NCBI GenBank assembly: GCA_003451975.1
Contig: DMIX01000209.1
Location: forward strand, 1-7,718
Source of the DNA: Propionibacteriaceae bacterium
Lineage (GTDB): Bacteria; Actinomycetota; Actinomycetes; Propionibacteriales; Propionibacteriaceae
DNA length: 7,718 bases
Reading direction: 5' to 3'
The notes under the pieces were generated by a model. That model was not told where the DNA came from. It worked only from the letters and a program-made list of their open reading frames with translations, and made no database searches. Below, piece after piece: positions 1 through 6,319 of this stretch. The position numbers were made by a program, and so were the translations under genes. Within the stretch, counting starts at the first letter, position 1. Each line of letters starts with the position of its first letter.

Positions 1-1129
1 CCACCACCGGTCCGGTGACGCCCAGGGAGGACTCGATCGCCATGCCGCCGAGGAAGGTGCCGATAGCGGTGCCGACGTTGAACATCGAGGTGCACATCGC
101 CGACGCCAGGGTCGGGGCGTTCCTGGCGTAGCCGACGGCCTTGCCGATCAGGACGGGGTTGGTGGCCATGCCGAACAGCCCCAGCAGCATGAGCAGCACG
201 ACGGCAGGTGCGGCCAGGTGGGCCAGGAAGATCAGAGCGACCAGGATGACGAACGTTGCGCCGGCGGCGCCGAAGAGCAGTCCGAAGGGGTTGCGGTCAC
301 CGATGCGTCCACCCAGGTAAGAGCCGATGGCGGCGCCGATCCCGTACACCACCAGGATCAGCGGCACCGCGCTACCGGGCAGGCCGGCGGCGTCGGTCAC
401 CAGCGGCGCAATGAAGCTGTAGACGGTGAGCGCCGAGCCGGTCACGACCGCGCAGCACACCAGGATCAAGAGCACCCGGAGGTCGCGCAGCGCCTTGACC
501 TCGGCGCGCAGCGAGGGCGGGTTCTTCGTCGGCGCGTCGAGCGGAATCAGACGGTAGATCACGAAGGCCCCCACGAACGCCAGCACAGCCAACGCCCAGA
601 ACGGGCCACGCCACCCGATGGCCTGGCCGGCGAACGACCCCAGCGGCACGCCCAAGACATTGGCGACCATGCCGCCGCCGAGCACGATGCCGACCGCACG
701 CGCGCTCATCGCGGCACCGGCGGTCTGTGCGGCGACCACAGCGGCCACCGCCCAGAACCCTCCGGTGGCCAGCGCGGTCAGGAACCGGGCAGCGAGGATC
801 GTAGTGTAGTCCGCGGACGCCGCCACGATGATGTGCCCGATCGAGAACACGATCAACGACAGGCCCAACGCCAGCCGGCGCGACAGCCGAAGAGTCAATG
901 CCGCCATCGCCGGGGTGCCGACGATCATGCCGATGGCGAAGACGGTGATCATCATCCCGGTCTGGGCGATCGAGATGCCCAAATCCTCGGCGATCTCCGG
1001 CAGGATGCCCGCCACGATGAACTCCGACGTGCCCATGAGGAAGACCCCGGCAGCCAGCACGTAGGTAACAAGAGGAAGTCGTTGTCCGGCCTGAACGGCC
1101 TCATCGGTAGCTCGGGGCAAGGAACGCAC
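1..1129 (-). CDS. MFS efflux permease (DHA1, Cmx/AraJ-like), C-terminus beyond window
   Basis: This is a proton-driven inner-membrane exporter of the drug:H+ antiporter-1 type, closest by eye to the Cmx/CmrA chloramphenicol exporters and AraJ-like permeases; the actual substrate is unknown. Reading the minus strand from 1129 gives 376 uninterrupted residues running off the window edge. The usual family length is about 390-410, so only a short C-terminal tail is missing. Visible hallmarks are TM1 with VFLMGTSEF (about residues 29-37), the TM5 antiporter motif VLGVPLGSFAGQAIGWRGPFW near residues 155-177, and a second-half motif GGRIGDRNPF after TM8. The start is GTG, because an in-frame TAG lies two codons upstream (1133-1135) and the next ATG is inside TM1. 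No clear Shine-Dalgarno precedes it, so a leaderless or weakly translated mRNA, or the TTG at 1120, are alternatives. The frame is unbroken and the gene is probably functional. It is divergent from the antiterminator gene. Confidence 0.88.
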   Translation of the reverse strand, partial: MRSLPRATDEAVQAGQRLPLVTYVLAAGVFLMGTSEFIVAGILPEIAEDLGISIAQTGMMITVFAIGMIVGTPAMAALTLRLSRRLALGLSLIVFSIGHIIVAASADYTTILAARFLTALATGGFWAVAAVVAAQTAGAAMSARAVGIVLGGGMVANVLGVPLGSFAGQAIGWRGPFWALAVLAFVGAFVIYRLIPLDAPTKNPPSLRAEVKALRDLRVLLILVCCAVVTGSALTVYSFIAPLVTDAAGLPGSAVPLILVVYGIGAAIGSYLGGRIGDRNPFGLLFGAAGATFVILVALIFLAHLAAPAVVLLMLLGLFGMATNPVLIGKAVGYARNAPTLASAMCTSMFNVGTAIGTFLGGMAIESSLGVTGPVV

Positions 1130-1214
1130 TTTCTATCAGGGAGCAGTAGGCAGCGAGACGGGCGAACGCAGGACCGGTCACCAGCTGCACACCTATGTCA
1201 CCAGACCACGCGCA

Positions 1215-1262
1215 GTTGAGGGAGTCCCCCTTGATGGTGGTACTGCAAAGGACTCCCTCAAC
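1215..1262. repeat. Perfect 13-bp inverted repeat in the divergent intergenic region
   Basis: GTTGAGGGAGTCC (1215-1227) is exactly repeated in inverse at 1250-1262 (GGACTCCCTCAAC), with a 22-nt loop. The 1130-1391 stretch between the divergent MFS and antiterminator genes holds no convincing gene. Besides this structure it has only a weaker 7-bp inverted repeat GTGTTGG/CCAACAC at 1281-1303. There is no T-run after either arm, so it is not a standard intrinsic terminator. Possible roles are an operator, an mRNA leader stem, or an end of an old mobile element; the sequence does not decide between them. Confidence 0.6.
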
Positions 1263-1270
1263 CAGGCACG
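1235..1270 (+). promoter_or_regulatory. Weak RAT-like (BglG/LicT antiterminator target) candidate
   Basis: BglG/LicT proteins bind a roughly 30-nt RNA hairpin (RAT) whose 5' half typically reads GG-TTGTTACTGC and whose 3' half reads GCAGGCAAAACC. Here TGGTGGTACTGC (1235-1246) resembles the 5' half and CCAGGCACG (about 1262-1270) partly resembles the 3' half. The spacing is too long and the 3' half is poor. It lies inside and after the perfect inverted repeat and upstream of a LicT-like gene, which is the only reason to mention it. This is inference with low certainty; it may be a decayed RAT or chance. Confidence 0.2.
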
Positions 1271-1391
1271 TTCTGCCACCGTGTTGGGCATGTCCGCCAA
1301 CACAAGAGCACCACGGCGCCCGCGTCCCAACCCGGACAATCGCCGCACGTGCACCAACAGCGACCGGTGCTGAGCGGGAAAGGTCTCCGAC

Positions 1392-2192
1392 TTGCCCCGA
1401 CCGCCTGATACGTGGGGTGTCGTTCACAAAGTGCTGAACAACAACCTCATCATCACCGTCGATCCACTCGGCCGCGAACTCGTGCTCATGGGACGCGGGC
1501 TCGGATGGCACCTTCACCCGCACGACCCGATCGACTACAGCCGAGTCGAAAAGACCTACGTCCTCGACGTCAACGCCGACCCCGAACAAGTCCAACACGT
1601 CCTGGCCGACGTGCCGTTCCCGATCGTCGACGCCGTCACCGACGCCGTGGAGATGGCCGCCAGCCAACTGGGCAACCAACTCAGCCGAAGCCTCCCCATC
1701 GCGCTGATCGACCACGAGCAATTCGTGATCGAACGCCTGAAGAAGGGCATCCGGCTCCCCGTGGCAGCCATGCCAGAACTGATGGTGCTCTACGCCGACG
1801 AGGCAGCGGTGGCCTCACGGATGCGCGACTCACTCAGCACCGCCCTCAACATCGCCCTACCGCCGGAAGAGGCGGTGTTCCTGGCGATGCACCTGATCAA
1901 CGCACTGCACGAGCGCACCGACGGGGCGGCAGCGCTCCTGCTGCGTCGGGTGAACCACATCGTCCAACTGGTCGAGTCCGCCCTCGACATCACCCTCGAC
2001 ACAACCTCACCCGACTACGCCCGCTTCATCCTCCACATCAAGTTCCTGGACCTGCGTAGAGAGTTTGAGAACCCCTGCCCAGCCCTGAAAACCCTATCTT
2101 TGCGCAGGTCACGCGGCTTCTACAAGCAGGACCGCCGTTCGTCGGGGGCCGACAGTGGCGGACTCGCGCGGTCGGATGGTGCGGTCAGTTGA
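1392..2192 (+). pseudogene. BglG/LicT-family transcription antiterminator, truncated in PRD2
   Basis: Family role: an RNA-binding antiterminator that stabilises a leader hairpin of beta-glucoside or similar PTS operons and is controlled by PTS phosphorylation of PRD histidines. Visible parts are the N-terminal CAT RNA-binding domain with NNN (residues 16-18) and MGRGLGW (33-39), PRD1 with IDHEQF (His108) and FLAMHLINA (His167), and the start of PRD2 with YARFILHIKF (His215). Homology stops near residue 222 (about nt 2058). The remaining 45 or so residues to the stop look unrelated, so the second PRD2 histidine region is lost (LicT is about 277 aa). The start is TTG at 1392, about 8 nt after AAAGG (1379-1383); GTG at 1431 would cut into the NNN strand. 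No PTS transporter or glucosidase gene is nearby, so the fragment is an orphan. The ORF tail overlaps the next gene. RNA binding might survive, but PTS control would be incomplete. Confidence 0.8.
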
Positions 2193-2193
2193 G

Positions 2194-2463
2194 ATGGCTC
2201 AAACCCTTCTGCGCCCCGAACAGGTCGACGATCTGGTGTCGGAGTATCGGTCGGGAGCGACGCTTGTGGAGCTGGCGGCGCAGTTCCGCGTGAACCGCCG
2301 AACTGTGGCCGCCCACTTGGTTCGTCGGGAGGTTCCGATCCGACGCGGGAGCTTCGACCCTTCCCGCATCCATGAAGCAGCCGACCTCTACCTCAGCGGA
2401 CTGACGCTGGCAGAGGTCGGCGTAAAGGGGCTCTTCGGACATTCGGTGGGGATCACTGGGTGA
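2194..2463 (+). pseudogene. Helix-turn-helix (recombinase-C-terminus-like) protein, 3' end disrupted by IS
   Basis: From ATG 2194 about 78 native residues are read before the IS end at 2429; the frame then runs 11 residues into the IS and stops at 2461-2463. The native part has a helix-turn-helix with ELAAQFRVNRRTVAAHL near residues 26-42, then a second repeat beginning LYLSGLTLAEVGVK that is cut just where its own turn-helix should follow. This tandem pattern matches short actinobacterial HTH proteins related to the C-terminal DNA-binding part of serine resolvases. GTG at 2155 in the same frame would add 13 residues and cannot be excluded, since no good ribosome binding site marks either start. 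The protein was probably a mobile-element DNA-binding protein, which fits the disrupted neighbourhood. It should be non-functional or have only one complete HTH. The stretch 2059-2193 upstream contains the junction with the antiterminator fragment and no other gene. Confidence 0.6.
2429..2448 (+). repeat. ISL3 left terminal inverted repeat (IRL, transposase 3' side)
   Basis: GGCTCTTCGGACATTCGGTG matches the reverse complement of 3881-3900 at 17 of 20 positions. It begins with the ISL3 signature GGCTCTTC and interrupts the HTH reading frame exactly at its first base. Confidence 0.92.
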
Positions 2464-3784
2464 GTCCGCCGGCGGCCAGGAGCATCCGGAGTCGGTAGTT
2501 CTCGAAGTTGCGGTAGCCGCGGGCCAGGCGGCGGTGGAGCTCGATGATGCCGTTGACGGCCTCGGTGCCACCGTTGGATGCCCGGGCGGTGGTGAAGTAG
2601 GCCAGGAACGCGTCCTTCCACTTGCGTAGCGTGCGGCCCAGGCGCGCGACCTCGGGGATCGGGCAGGTGTGGAAGACCTCGACGATCTTGGTCGCCGCTG
2701 CCAGCGCCTTCTTCGGGTTGGGCTGCTTGTAGGCGGCGCGCAGGTCCTGGGCGCAGCGCCAGGCGATGTAGACCTCCTCGTGGCGTTCGTCGGCGTTGAT
2801 CGCCTCTTGCAGGCGTTGCAGCTGACGGTCGGTGAGGTTCTCCGCGCCGGCCCGCAGCATCGTCTGGATACCGAACAGTGGGTCGCCCTTGCGGCCCCGG
2901 TGACCGGTGGTGTCCTGCTGGACGCGGCGGCGTACCTCATCGACCACCGCGGTGCCGAGCTTGACGACATGGAAGGCGTCCAGGACTGCGACTGCGTCGG
3001 CGAACTGGTCATCGATCGCGGACTTGTAGCCACCGAAGGGGTCCAGGGCCGCGACCCCGATGCCCTCACGGAAGGCTGGCCCGCGTTCGGCGAGCCAGTC
3101 GGCGTAGGCCTTCTTCGAGCGTCCCGGCACCAGGTCCAGCAGCCTGGCGCGCACCACCCAGCGGCCACTCTTGTTGCGGTGGCGGGTCAGGTCGACCATC
3201 CCGGTCAGCTCCTTCGGGCCACGCTTCCTGGGGTCGACGTGGTGCCACAGGTGCTCATCGACGCCCAGGCTGAGCACGCCCTCGAAGCGTGTCTGGTCGG
3301 CGGCCAGGCCCTGCAGTCGGGGCTTGATCGCGCGCCACAGCGTCTTCCAGGACGTCCCTAGCTGGCGGGCCAGACCGGCGAGGGTAGCGTGCTCACCACG
3401 GAGCTGCCCAATCGCCCAGGACACTGCCCGGACGGTGATCGAGCCGCGGGCGGCGACCAGGTCCGGGACCTGCTCGGTGAACGTGGCGACACCGCAGTCG
3501 GGATCGGGGCAGCGCCAGCGGCGTTGCCGCCACCGCAGCCGCACCAGGGTCTGCCCATGCGGGACATCGCGCAGCACCCGAACCCTGCGGCCCCGGCTGA
3601 GCGCGACCACCCCACACCCCGGGCATCCCATCAGCTGCCGTGGCGTCGAGACCGTCACAACGAGCAGATCAGCAGATCGCTCGACCGCCTCCACGTGCAC
3701 GACGCCCAGGCCTAGCATCACGTCGCAGCGCGGGCACGGGTCAGAAGTAGTGGGTGCGGCAGCGCACCCCGTAACGTCAGGCAC
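2453..3784 (-). CDS. ISL3-family DDE transposase
   Basis: This enzyme cuts and joins the IS ends. The 443-residue frame has an N-terminal zinc-ribbon-like cysteine set (C54-x2-C57 and C92-x4-C97, with a further CPRC at 17-20). A helix-turn-helix region follows at about 133-152 (LAGLARQLGTSWKTLWRAI). The ISL3 catalytic core comes next: D176 in SLGVDEHLWHH, D248 in AALDPFGGYKSAI and E408 in SNGGTEAVNGIIE. The C-terminus RGYRNFENYRLRMLLAAGG is typical for the family. All three acidic residues and a normal length suggest an active enzyme. The start is GTG (3782-3784) with GAGG 8 nt upstream; that GAGG is buried in a predicted mRNA hairpin. The gene runs convergent to the disrupted HTH gene, and the two stop codons lie within 11 bp of each other. 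Confidence 0.95.
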   Translation of the reverse strand: MPDVTGCAAAPTTSDPCPRCDVMLGLGVVHVEAVERSADLLVVTVSTPRQLMGCPGCGVVALSRGRRVRVLRDVPHGQTLVRLRWRQRRWRCPDPDCGVATFTEQVPDLVAARGSITVRAVSWAIGQLRGEHATLAGLARQLGTSWKTLWRAIKPRLQGLAADQTRFEGVLSLGVDEHLWHHVDPRKRGPKELTGMVDLTRHRNKSGRWVVRARLLDLVPGRSKKAYADWLAERGPAFREGIGVAALDPFGGYKSAIDDQFADAVAVLDAFHVVKLGTAVVDEVRRRVQQDTTGHRGRKGDPLFGIQTMLRAGAENLTDRQLQRLQEAINADERHEEVYIAWRCAQDLRAAYKQPNPKKALAAATKIVEVFHTCPIPEVARLGRTLRKWKDAFLAYFTTARASNGGTEAVNGIIELHRRLARGYRNFENYRLRMLLAAGGLTQ

Positions 3785-3787
3785 GTT

Positions 3788-3839
3788 GAGGTCCTCGAGA
3801 CTGGATCAGTGGTTGGCGCTTCTGATCCTCGGGGACCTC
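3788..3839 (-). promoter_or_regulatory. Long hairpin enclosing the transposase ribosome binding site
   Basis: Two arms, 3788-3809 and 3822-3839, pair around a 12-nt loop: a 12-bp block with one mismatch (GAGGTCC-CGAG against its inverse) and a 6-bp block (GATCAG/CTGATC), separated by a 4-nt bulge (ACTG). In transposase mRNA the 3' arm contains the GAGG Shine-Dalgarno (plus-strand CCTC, 3793-3796) and ends three bases before the GTG start codon. Many insertion sequences use such a stem to block translation from transcripts that enter from outside; that role is inferred here. Confidence 0.65.
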
Positions 3840-3866
3840 GACCCCTACCCGCGCGCTACCGCGCCG

Positions 3867-4550
3867 TCAGCCCCGCTCCCCACCGGATGTCCCTAGAGCC
3901 GGATATCCGAGTTGATCGAGGGCGCTCTCAATGACCAGGTCGTACTTCGTGGTGAAGACTTGCGGCCTTGGCAGATTGACGCGACGACTACGGATGATTC
4001 GGGAGAGGAACGTGCGGTGCGCAAGCAGTGGGTCGGAATCGAAGGGTGCGTCCAACGGCTTGCCGGGTTTCGGCAGGCGGCATGCTTCAGCGAGCGCCCG
4101 GTTGATCTGTTGTCGCAAGGCATCGACTTGCTTCTTCGGGTAGGACTTGGCATCCGCCCCCGAACCGAGCGTCACTGAGTCCTGGCCGGCTTGCGTCGCA
4201 AGCGATGCGGCAAGCTGGAGTCCGTTCAGGAGCTTTTCTAGATCACCGCTGTCGGTGGGATTGATCGTGGCAAGGAGCGATTGGTGTTCCTCCGTTGGCT
4301 CACCGCCAGCCTCCCTGATGAGCCCAAGTACCTGCTCATTGGTCAGGTCTCGCGTCTTTGGAGAGCCCAAGTGGAACGACGCGCCAGAGCCAAGAAGGAC
4401 GACGAGGTTCTTCACTTGCAACAGCGAACCCAGATGCTCCCGGACTAATTTCGGCTCGGATGTCGTGATGATCTCTTTCACCGTGCCACCGATAACGAGG
4501 AGGCCCTTGGCGTCATCCTCCGACTCCGTTTCGGCGTTCGTTGTTGTCAT
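3867..4550 (-). pseudogene. SIR2-like domain protein, C-terminus removed by the IS
   Basis: SIR2-like domains bind NAD+. In anti-phage systems such as Thoeris, DSR, SIR2-HerA and short Argonaute pairs they typically hydrolyse NAD+ to stop phage growth. The 227-residue frame has 219 native residues and then reads into the IS and stops. Visible elements are the dinucleotide-binding loop VVLLGSGAS (50-58), followed by LGSPKTRDLT, a helical insert, and VFTTKYDLVIESALDQLGY (198-216). The last corresponds to the usual TTNYD motif, but the expected Asn is Lys202. The part downstream of this motif is missing. ATG at 4550 overlaps the stop of the BrxL-like gene (ATGA), so the two were translationally coupled. 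Three hand-counted lines give about 53-60% GC, lower than the 70% and 72% counted in one IS line and one ATPase-gene line, suggesting separate acquisition. The SIR2 assignment is fairly secure; a defence role is inference. Confidence 0.75.
3881..3900 (-). repeat. ISL3 right terminal inverted repeat (IRR, transposase 5' side)
   Basis: CACCGGATGTCCCTAGAGCC is the inverse of the left end with three differences (positions 7, 8 and 15 from the tip). The change at positions 7-8 turns the usual GGCTCTTC tip into GGCTCTAG. It abuts the SIR2-like frame, which continues 11 residues into the element. Confidence 0.9.
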
Positions 4551-5467
4551 CGGGCCCCCTCTTGCTCGTTGATGTAGGTGATGCCGAACGCGAAGACCTG
4601 ACGGAACTCCTGGCGGCGGGAGCCGAGGTCGAACTGGCTACCGGAACCCTTCTGGAAGATGTCGAGACCACGCCCGAGGAGGAGCTTCCAGCCGTGGTCG
4701 GTGCGGATCGACCGGTCGTGGATGGTTTCATCCCAGTTGACGGTGAACTGGATACCGACCGTAGCGGCGCTGTCCTGGATGTCCTTGAGCATGAGGAGGT
4801 GCTGCTGGGCATACTCGCCGCGGTCTTCCTTGGTCACCAGTGTCACCGCGATCTCGTCGGCGGGGTCCTTGGCCGCCGCTAGCAGGGCCAGCAGATCGAC
4901 GAGGTTGCGTCCCTGGTGCGGGAGCCGGATGTAGGGATCGACGATGGTGATGTCCGTGGCGCCGTGCAAATAGGGCATGAGCAGCGTCTCGTACGAGACT
5001 CCACGCTGGTTCTCCTGGAACTCCCGGTGCCCTTCGAACAGGGGCGCCGCCACCTCGGGAGCAACTGGAGCCGCAACTGCGACCTCTGCTTGCGCGGACC
5101 CACGCTCCTCCGCCGACGCCTCTACTTCGCCCTCGGCCTCGGGGCGGCGAGCCTGGTAGTAGTCGGGGTACTCGTCCTCCTCAAGTGTGGTGACGCCACG
5201 CCAGGTGCCCGACTTGTCGGAGTAGCCGAAGTTGACGGCGGCCATTGTGGTGTCGATCCGAAGAATCTGGTCCTTGACGCGCTTGCGTCCTTCGACGGCG
5301 AAGCGCAGCAGTTCCTCGATCTCCTCTTGCGTGGCCTCGCCGCCCGGGTAGATGAGCTTCATCAGGCCAGAGAAGGTCTTGTGGATGCCGTCGCGGTCCC
5401 GAGTGGAGATGTCGGAGCCGAGCGTGAAGTGCTGCTGGTAGCGGTCGGAGTAGTCGATGTTGCGCAG
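4547..5467 (-). pseudogene. BrxL-like AAA+ protein C-terminal fragment with MIT_C (PLD-like) domain
   Basis: The native frame is recognisable from LRNIDYSDRY (first codon 5465-5467) to the TGA at 4547-4549, about 306 residues. The first 95 or so resemble the end of the ATPase and linker of BREX BrxL (Lon-like) proteins: HFTLGSDISTRDRDGI, FSGLMKLIYPGGEA and FAVEGRKRVKDQILRI. After an Ala/Glu-rich linker, the Lon protease part is replaced by a domain like the C-terminus of human MITD1: YETLLMPYLHGATDITIVDP, then IHDRSIR, GWKLLLGRGLDIFQK and QFDLGSRRQEFR. The MITD1 domain has a phospholipase-D-like fold that binds phosphoinositide membranes. The Walker A/B ATPase core (several hundred residues) is absent. 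The only in-frame ATG (5362) is internal, in GLMKLI, and has no ribosome binding site, so the gene is a remnant truncated next to the regulator gene. It is coupled to the SIR2-like gene by an ATGA overlap. The frame stays open up to 5551, but that extension shows no homology. Confidence 0.7.
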
Positions 5468-5520
5468 TGGCCTACATCGCTGCCTTCGACGCGTCTCGGA
5501 TGCATCCTGACGGTACCGGG
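5468..5520. other. Junction between defence remnant and metal-resistance block
   Basis: This 53-bp stretch separates the first recognisable BrxL-like codon from the TAG (5521-5523) of the Crp/Fnr gene. It contains the palindrome CGGTACCG (5511-5518), too short to act as a terminator, and no IS end or direct repeat that I can see. The breakpoint that removed the BrxL-like ATPase core must lie here or within a few codons of 5467. Confidence 0.5.
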
Positions 5521-6204
5521 CTATCGGGGTGTGGCGACGTGTTCGAGTGCATCAATGTCGAGGATGGAGACGTCTCGGCGTCCGTGGAGTTCGATGATGC
5601 CGGAGGTGGAGAGCGCGGCGAGGCGTCGGCTCAGGGTTTCGGGCGTGGTTCCGAGGTAGGCGGCGATGTCTTGTTTCGCCATCGGCAGCCTCACCGTGGG
5701 TACGCCTGCTCGCATGCTGCCGGGCAGATCTAGCAGGTAGGCCGCCACGCGGGCGTTGACGTCGCTGGAGGTGACGGCGCCCAGCAGTCGCTCGACTGAG
5801 GAGAGCCGGTCGGAGAGTGTCCGCAGCATCCGCTGACTGATGTCGGGGTAGTCGCGGAGCAGGGCCGAGAGGTCGGCGTGGTCGAAGACGCACATCCGAC
5901 TGTCTTCTAGCGCGACGACGAGGTCGACCGGGCGGTGGCCCGTCAGGAAGGCCCGTTCTCCCACGACATCACCGTCTGTCACCGTTCGCAGAATCTGTTC
6001 CTGACCATTGGCCGCCGTGTGGCTGACCTTGAGCTGTCCGCTGTGCATCACCAGCAGACGCGACACCGACTGTCCGGGGGAACAAACAATATCCCCCTTG
6101 TGGACGCACACCGGGCGAACGAAGTCGGCGACGTGCAGCTGCTCCTGGCGCGTCAGTCCTTGGAAGATCGGTACGCGAGCTACGCACAGGTCATCCTCAG
6201 ACAT
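5521..6204 (-). CDS. Crp/Fnr-family transcriptional regulator
   Basis: This is a 227-residue regulator of normal family length. Residues of about 9-115 form the cyclic-nucleotide-binding-type beta roll (GDIVCSPGQ 37-45, LLVMHSGQLKV 50-60, DGDVVGERAFL 77-87). A long dimerisation helix spans about 118-142, and the winged HTH is at about 175-215 with MAKQDIAAYLGTTPETLSRR. The recognition helix has E189-x2-S192-R193, the E--SR pattern with which FNR reads TTGA half-sites. The RSA phosphate-binding signature of cAMP-dependent CRP is absent, so cAMP is unlikely to be the ligand. Four cysteines (7, 33, 41, 105) could bind metal or respond to redox, but their spacing is not that of the E. coli FNR iron-sulphur ligands. 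The gene diverges from the chaperone and ATPase genes, and a matching palindrome lies between them, so it probably controls that operon and perhaps itself. A possible -10 box TAGGCT (6216-6211) would start transcription at or next to the ATG (leaderless). Confidence 0.9.
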   Translation of the reverse strand: MSEDDLCVARVPIFQGLTRQEQLHVADFVRPVCVHKGDIVCSPGQSVSRLLVMHSGQLKVSHTAANGQEQILRTVTDGDVVGERAFLTGHRPVDLVVALEDSRMCVFDHADLSALLRDYPDISQRMLRTLSDRLSSVERLLGAVTSSDVNARVAAYLLDLPGSMRAGVPTVRLPMAKQDIAAYLGTTPETLSRRLAALSTSGIIELHGRRDVSILDIDALEHVATPR

Positions 6205-6282
6205 GCCTCAAGCCTACCGGAATCGGCGCGGGCGCCACCGTCCCAGATGCCCCAGGGGGCGCCTCGTACGGTGCCGTCCGGA

Positions 6283-6298
6283 CTTGACCTGGGTCAAG
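6283..6298. promoter_or_regulatory. Crp/Fnr-type operator palindrome
   Basis: CTTGACCTGGGTCAAG is a perfect palindrome with 7-bp arms and a 2-bp centre. TTGAC-N4-GTCAA has the architecture of Crp/Fnr-family sites (FNR consensus TTGAT-N4-ATCAA), which fits the ESR recognition helix of the adjacent regulator. The centre (6290.5) is 86 bp upstream of the regulator ATG and 78 bp upstream of the chaperone ATG. Confidence 0.75.
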
Positions 6299-6319
6299 GA
6301 GTTCGCAGTGGCGCGAACC

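Larger units (their letters stand above)
2429..3900 (-). mobile_element. ISL3-family insertion sequence, complete (1472 bp)
   Basis: A single transposase gene fills an element bounded by imperfect 20-bp terminal inverted repeats that start with GGCTCT. GGCTCTTC-type ends, a DDE transposase of about 440 residues and one ORF are typical of ISL3. The left end lies 4 bp beyond the transposase stop codon; the right end lies 96 bp before its start codon. ISL3 elements normally make 8-bp target duplications. Here the flanks are CGTAAAGG (2421-2428) and GGATATCC (3901-3908), which do not match. In addition, the two flanking genes are different broken genes, so the element now joins DNA that was not originally contiguous. 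The coding frame and both ends look intact, so the element could still be mobile. Confidence 0.9.

Noticed and set aside
218..1219. Long plus-strand ORF of 333 codons opposite the MFS gene
   Set aside because: Composition is Arg/Gly/His/Gln-rich low-complexity, typical of the antisense of a high-GC gene. The minus frame gives a clear MFS protein over the same bases.
1215..1262. Intrinsic terminator for either divergent gene
   Set aside because: The stem is perfect but the 22-nt loop is long, there is no T-run on either strand, and it lies upstream of both genes.
2669..3361. Plus-strand ORF of 230 codons inside the IS
   Set aside because: It is antisense to the catalytic core of the transposase and has no plausible start signal or motif.
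3901..3908. GGATATCC as half of an 8-bp target duplication
   Set aside because: The 8 bp next to the other IS end are CGTAAAGG, which is not a match in either orientation.
4916..5659. Plus-strand ORF of 247 codons across the BrxL-like fragment and the regulator
   Set aside because: It spans the junction of two unrelated minus-strand genes and has no domain, so it is an antisense artefact.
5521..6204. Calling the regulator an iron-sulphur FNR or a cAMP-dependent CRP
   Set aside because: Cysteines 7, 33, 41 and 105 do not have the spacing of E. coli FNR ligands, and the CRP phosphate-binding RSA signature is missing.
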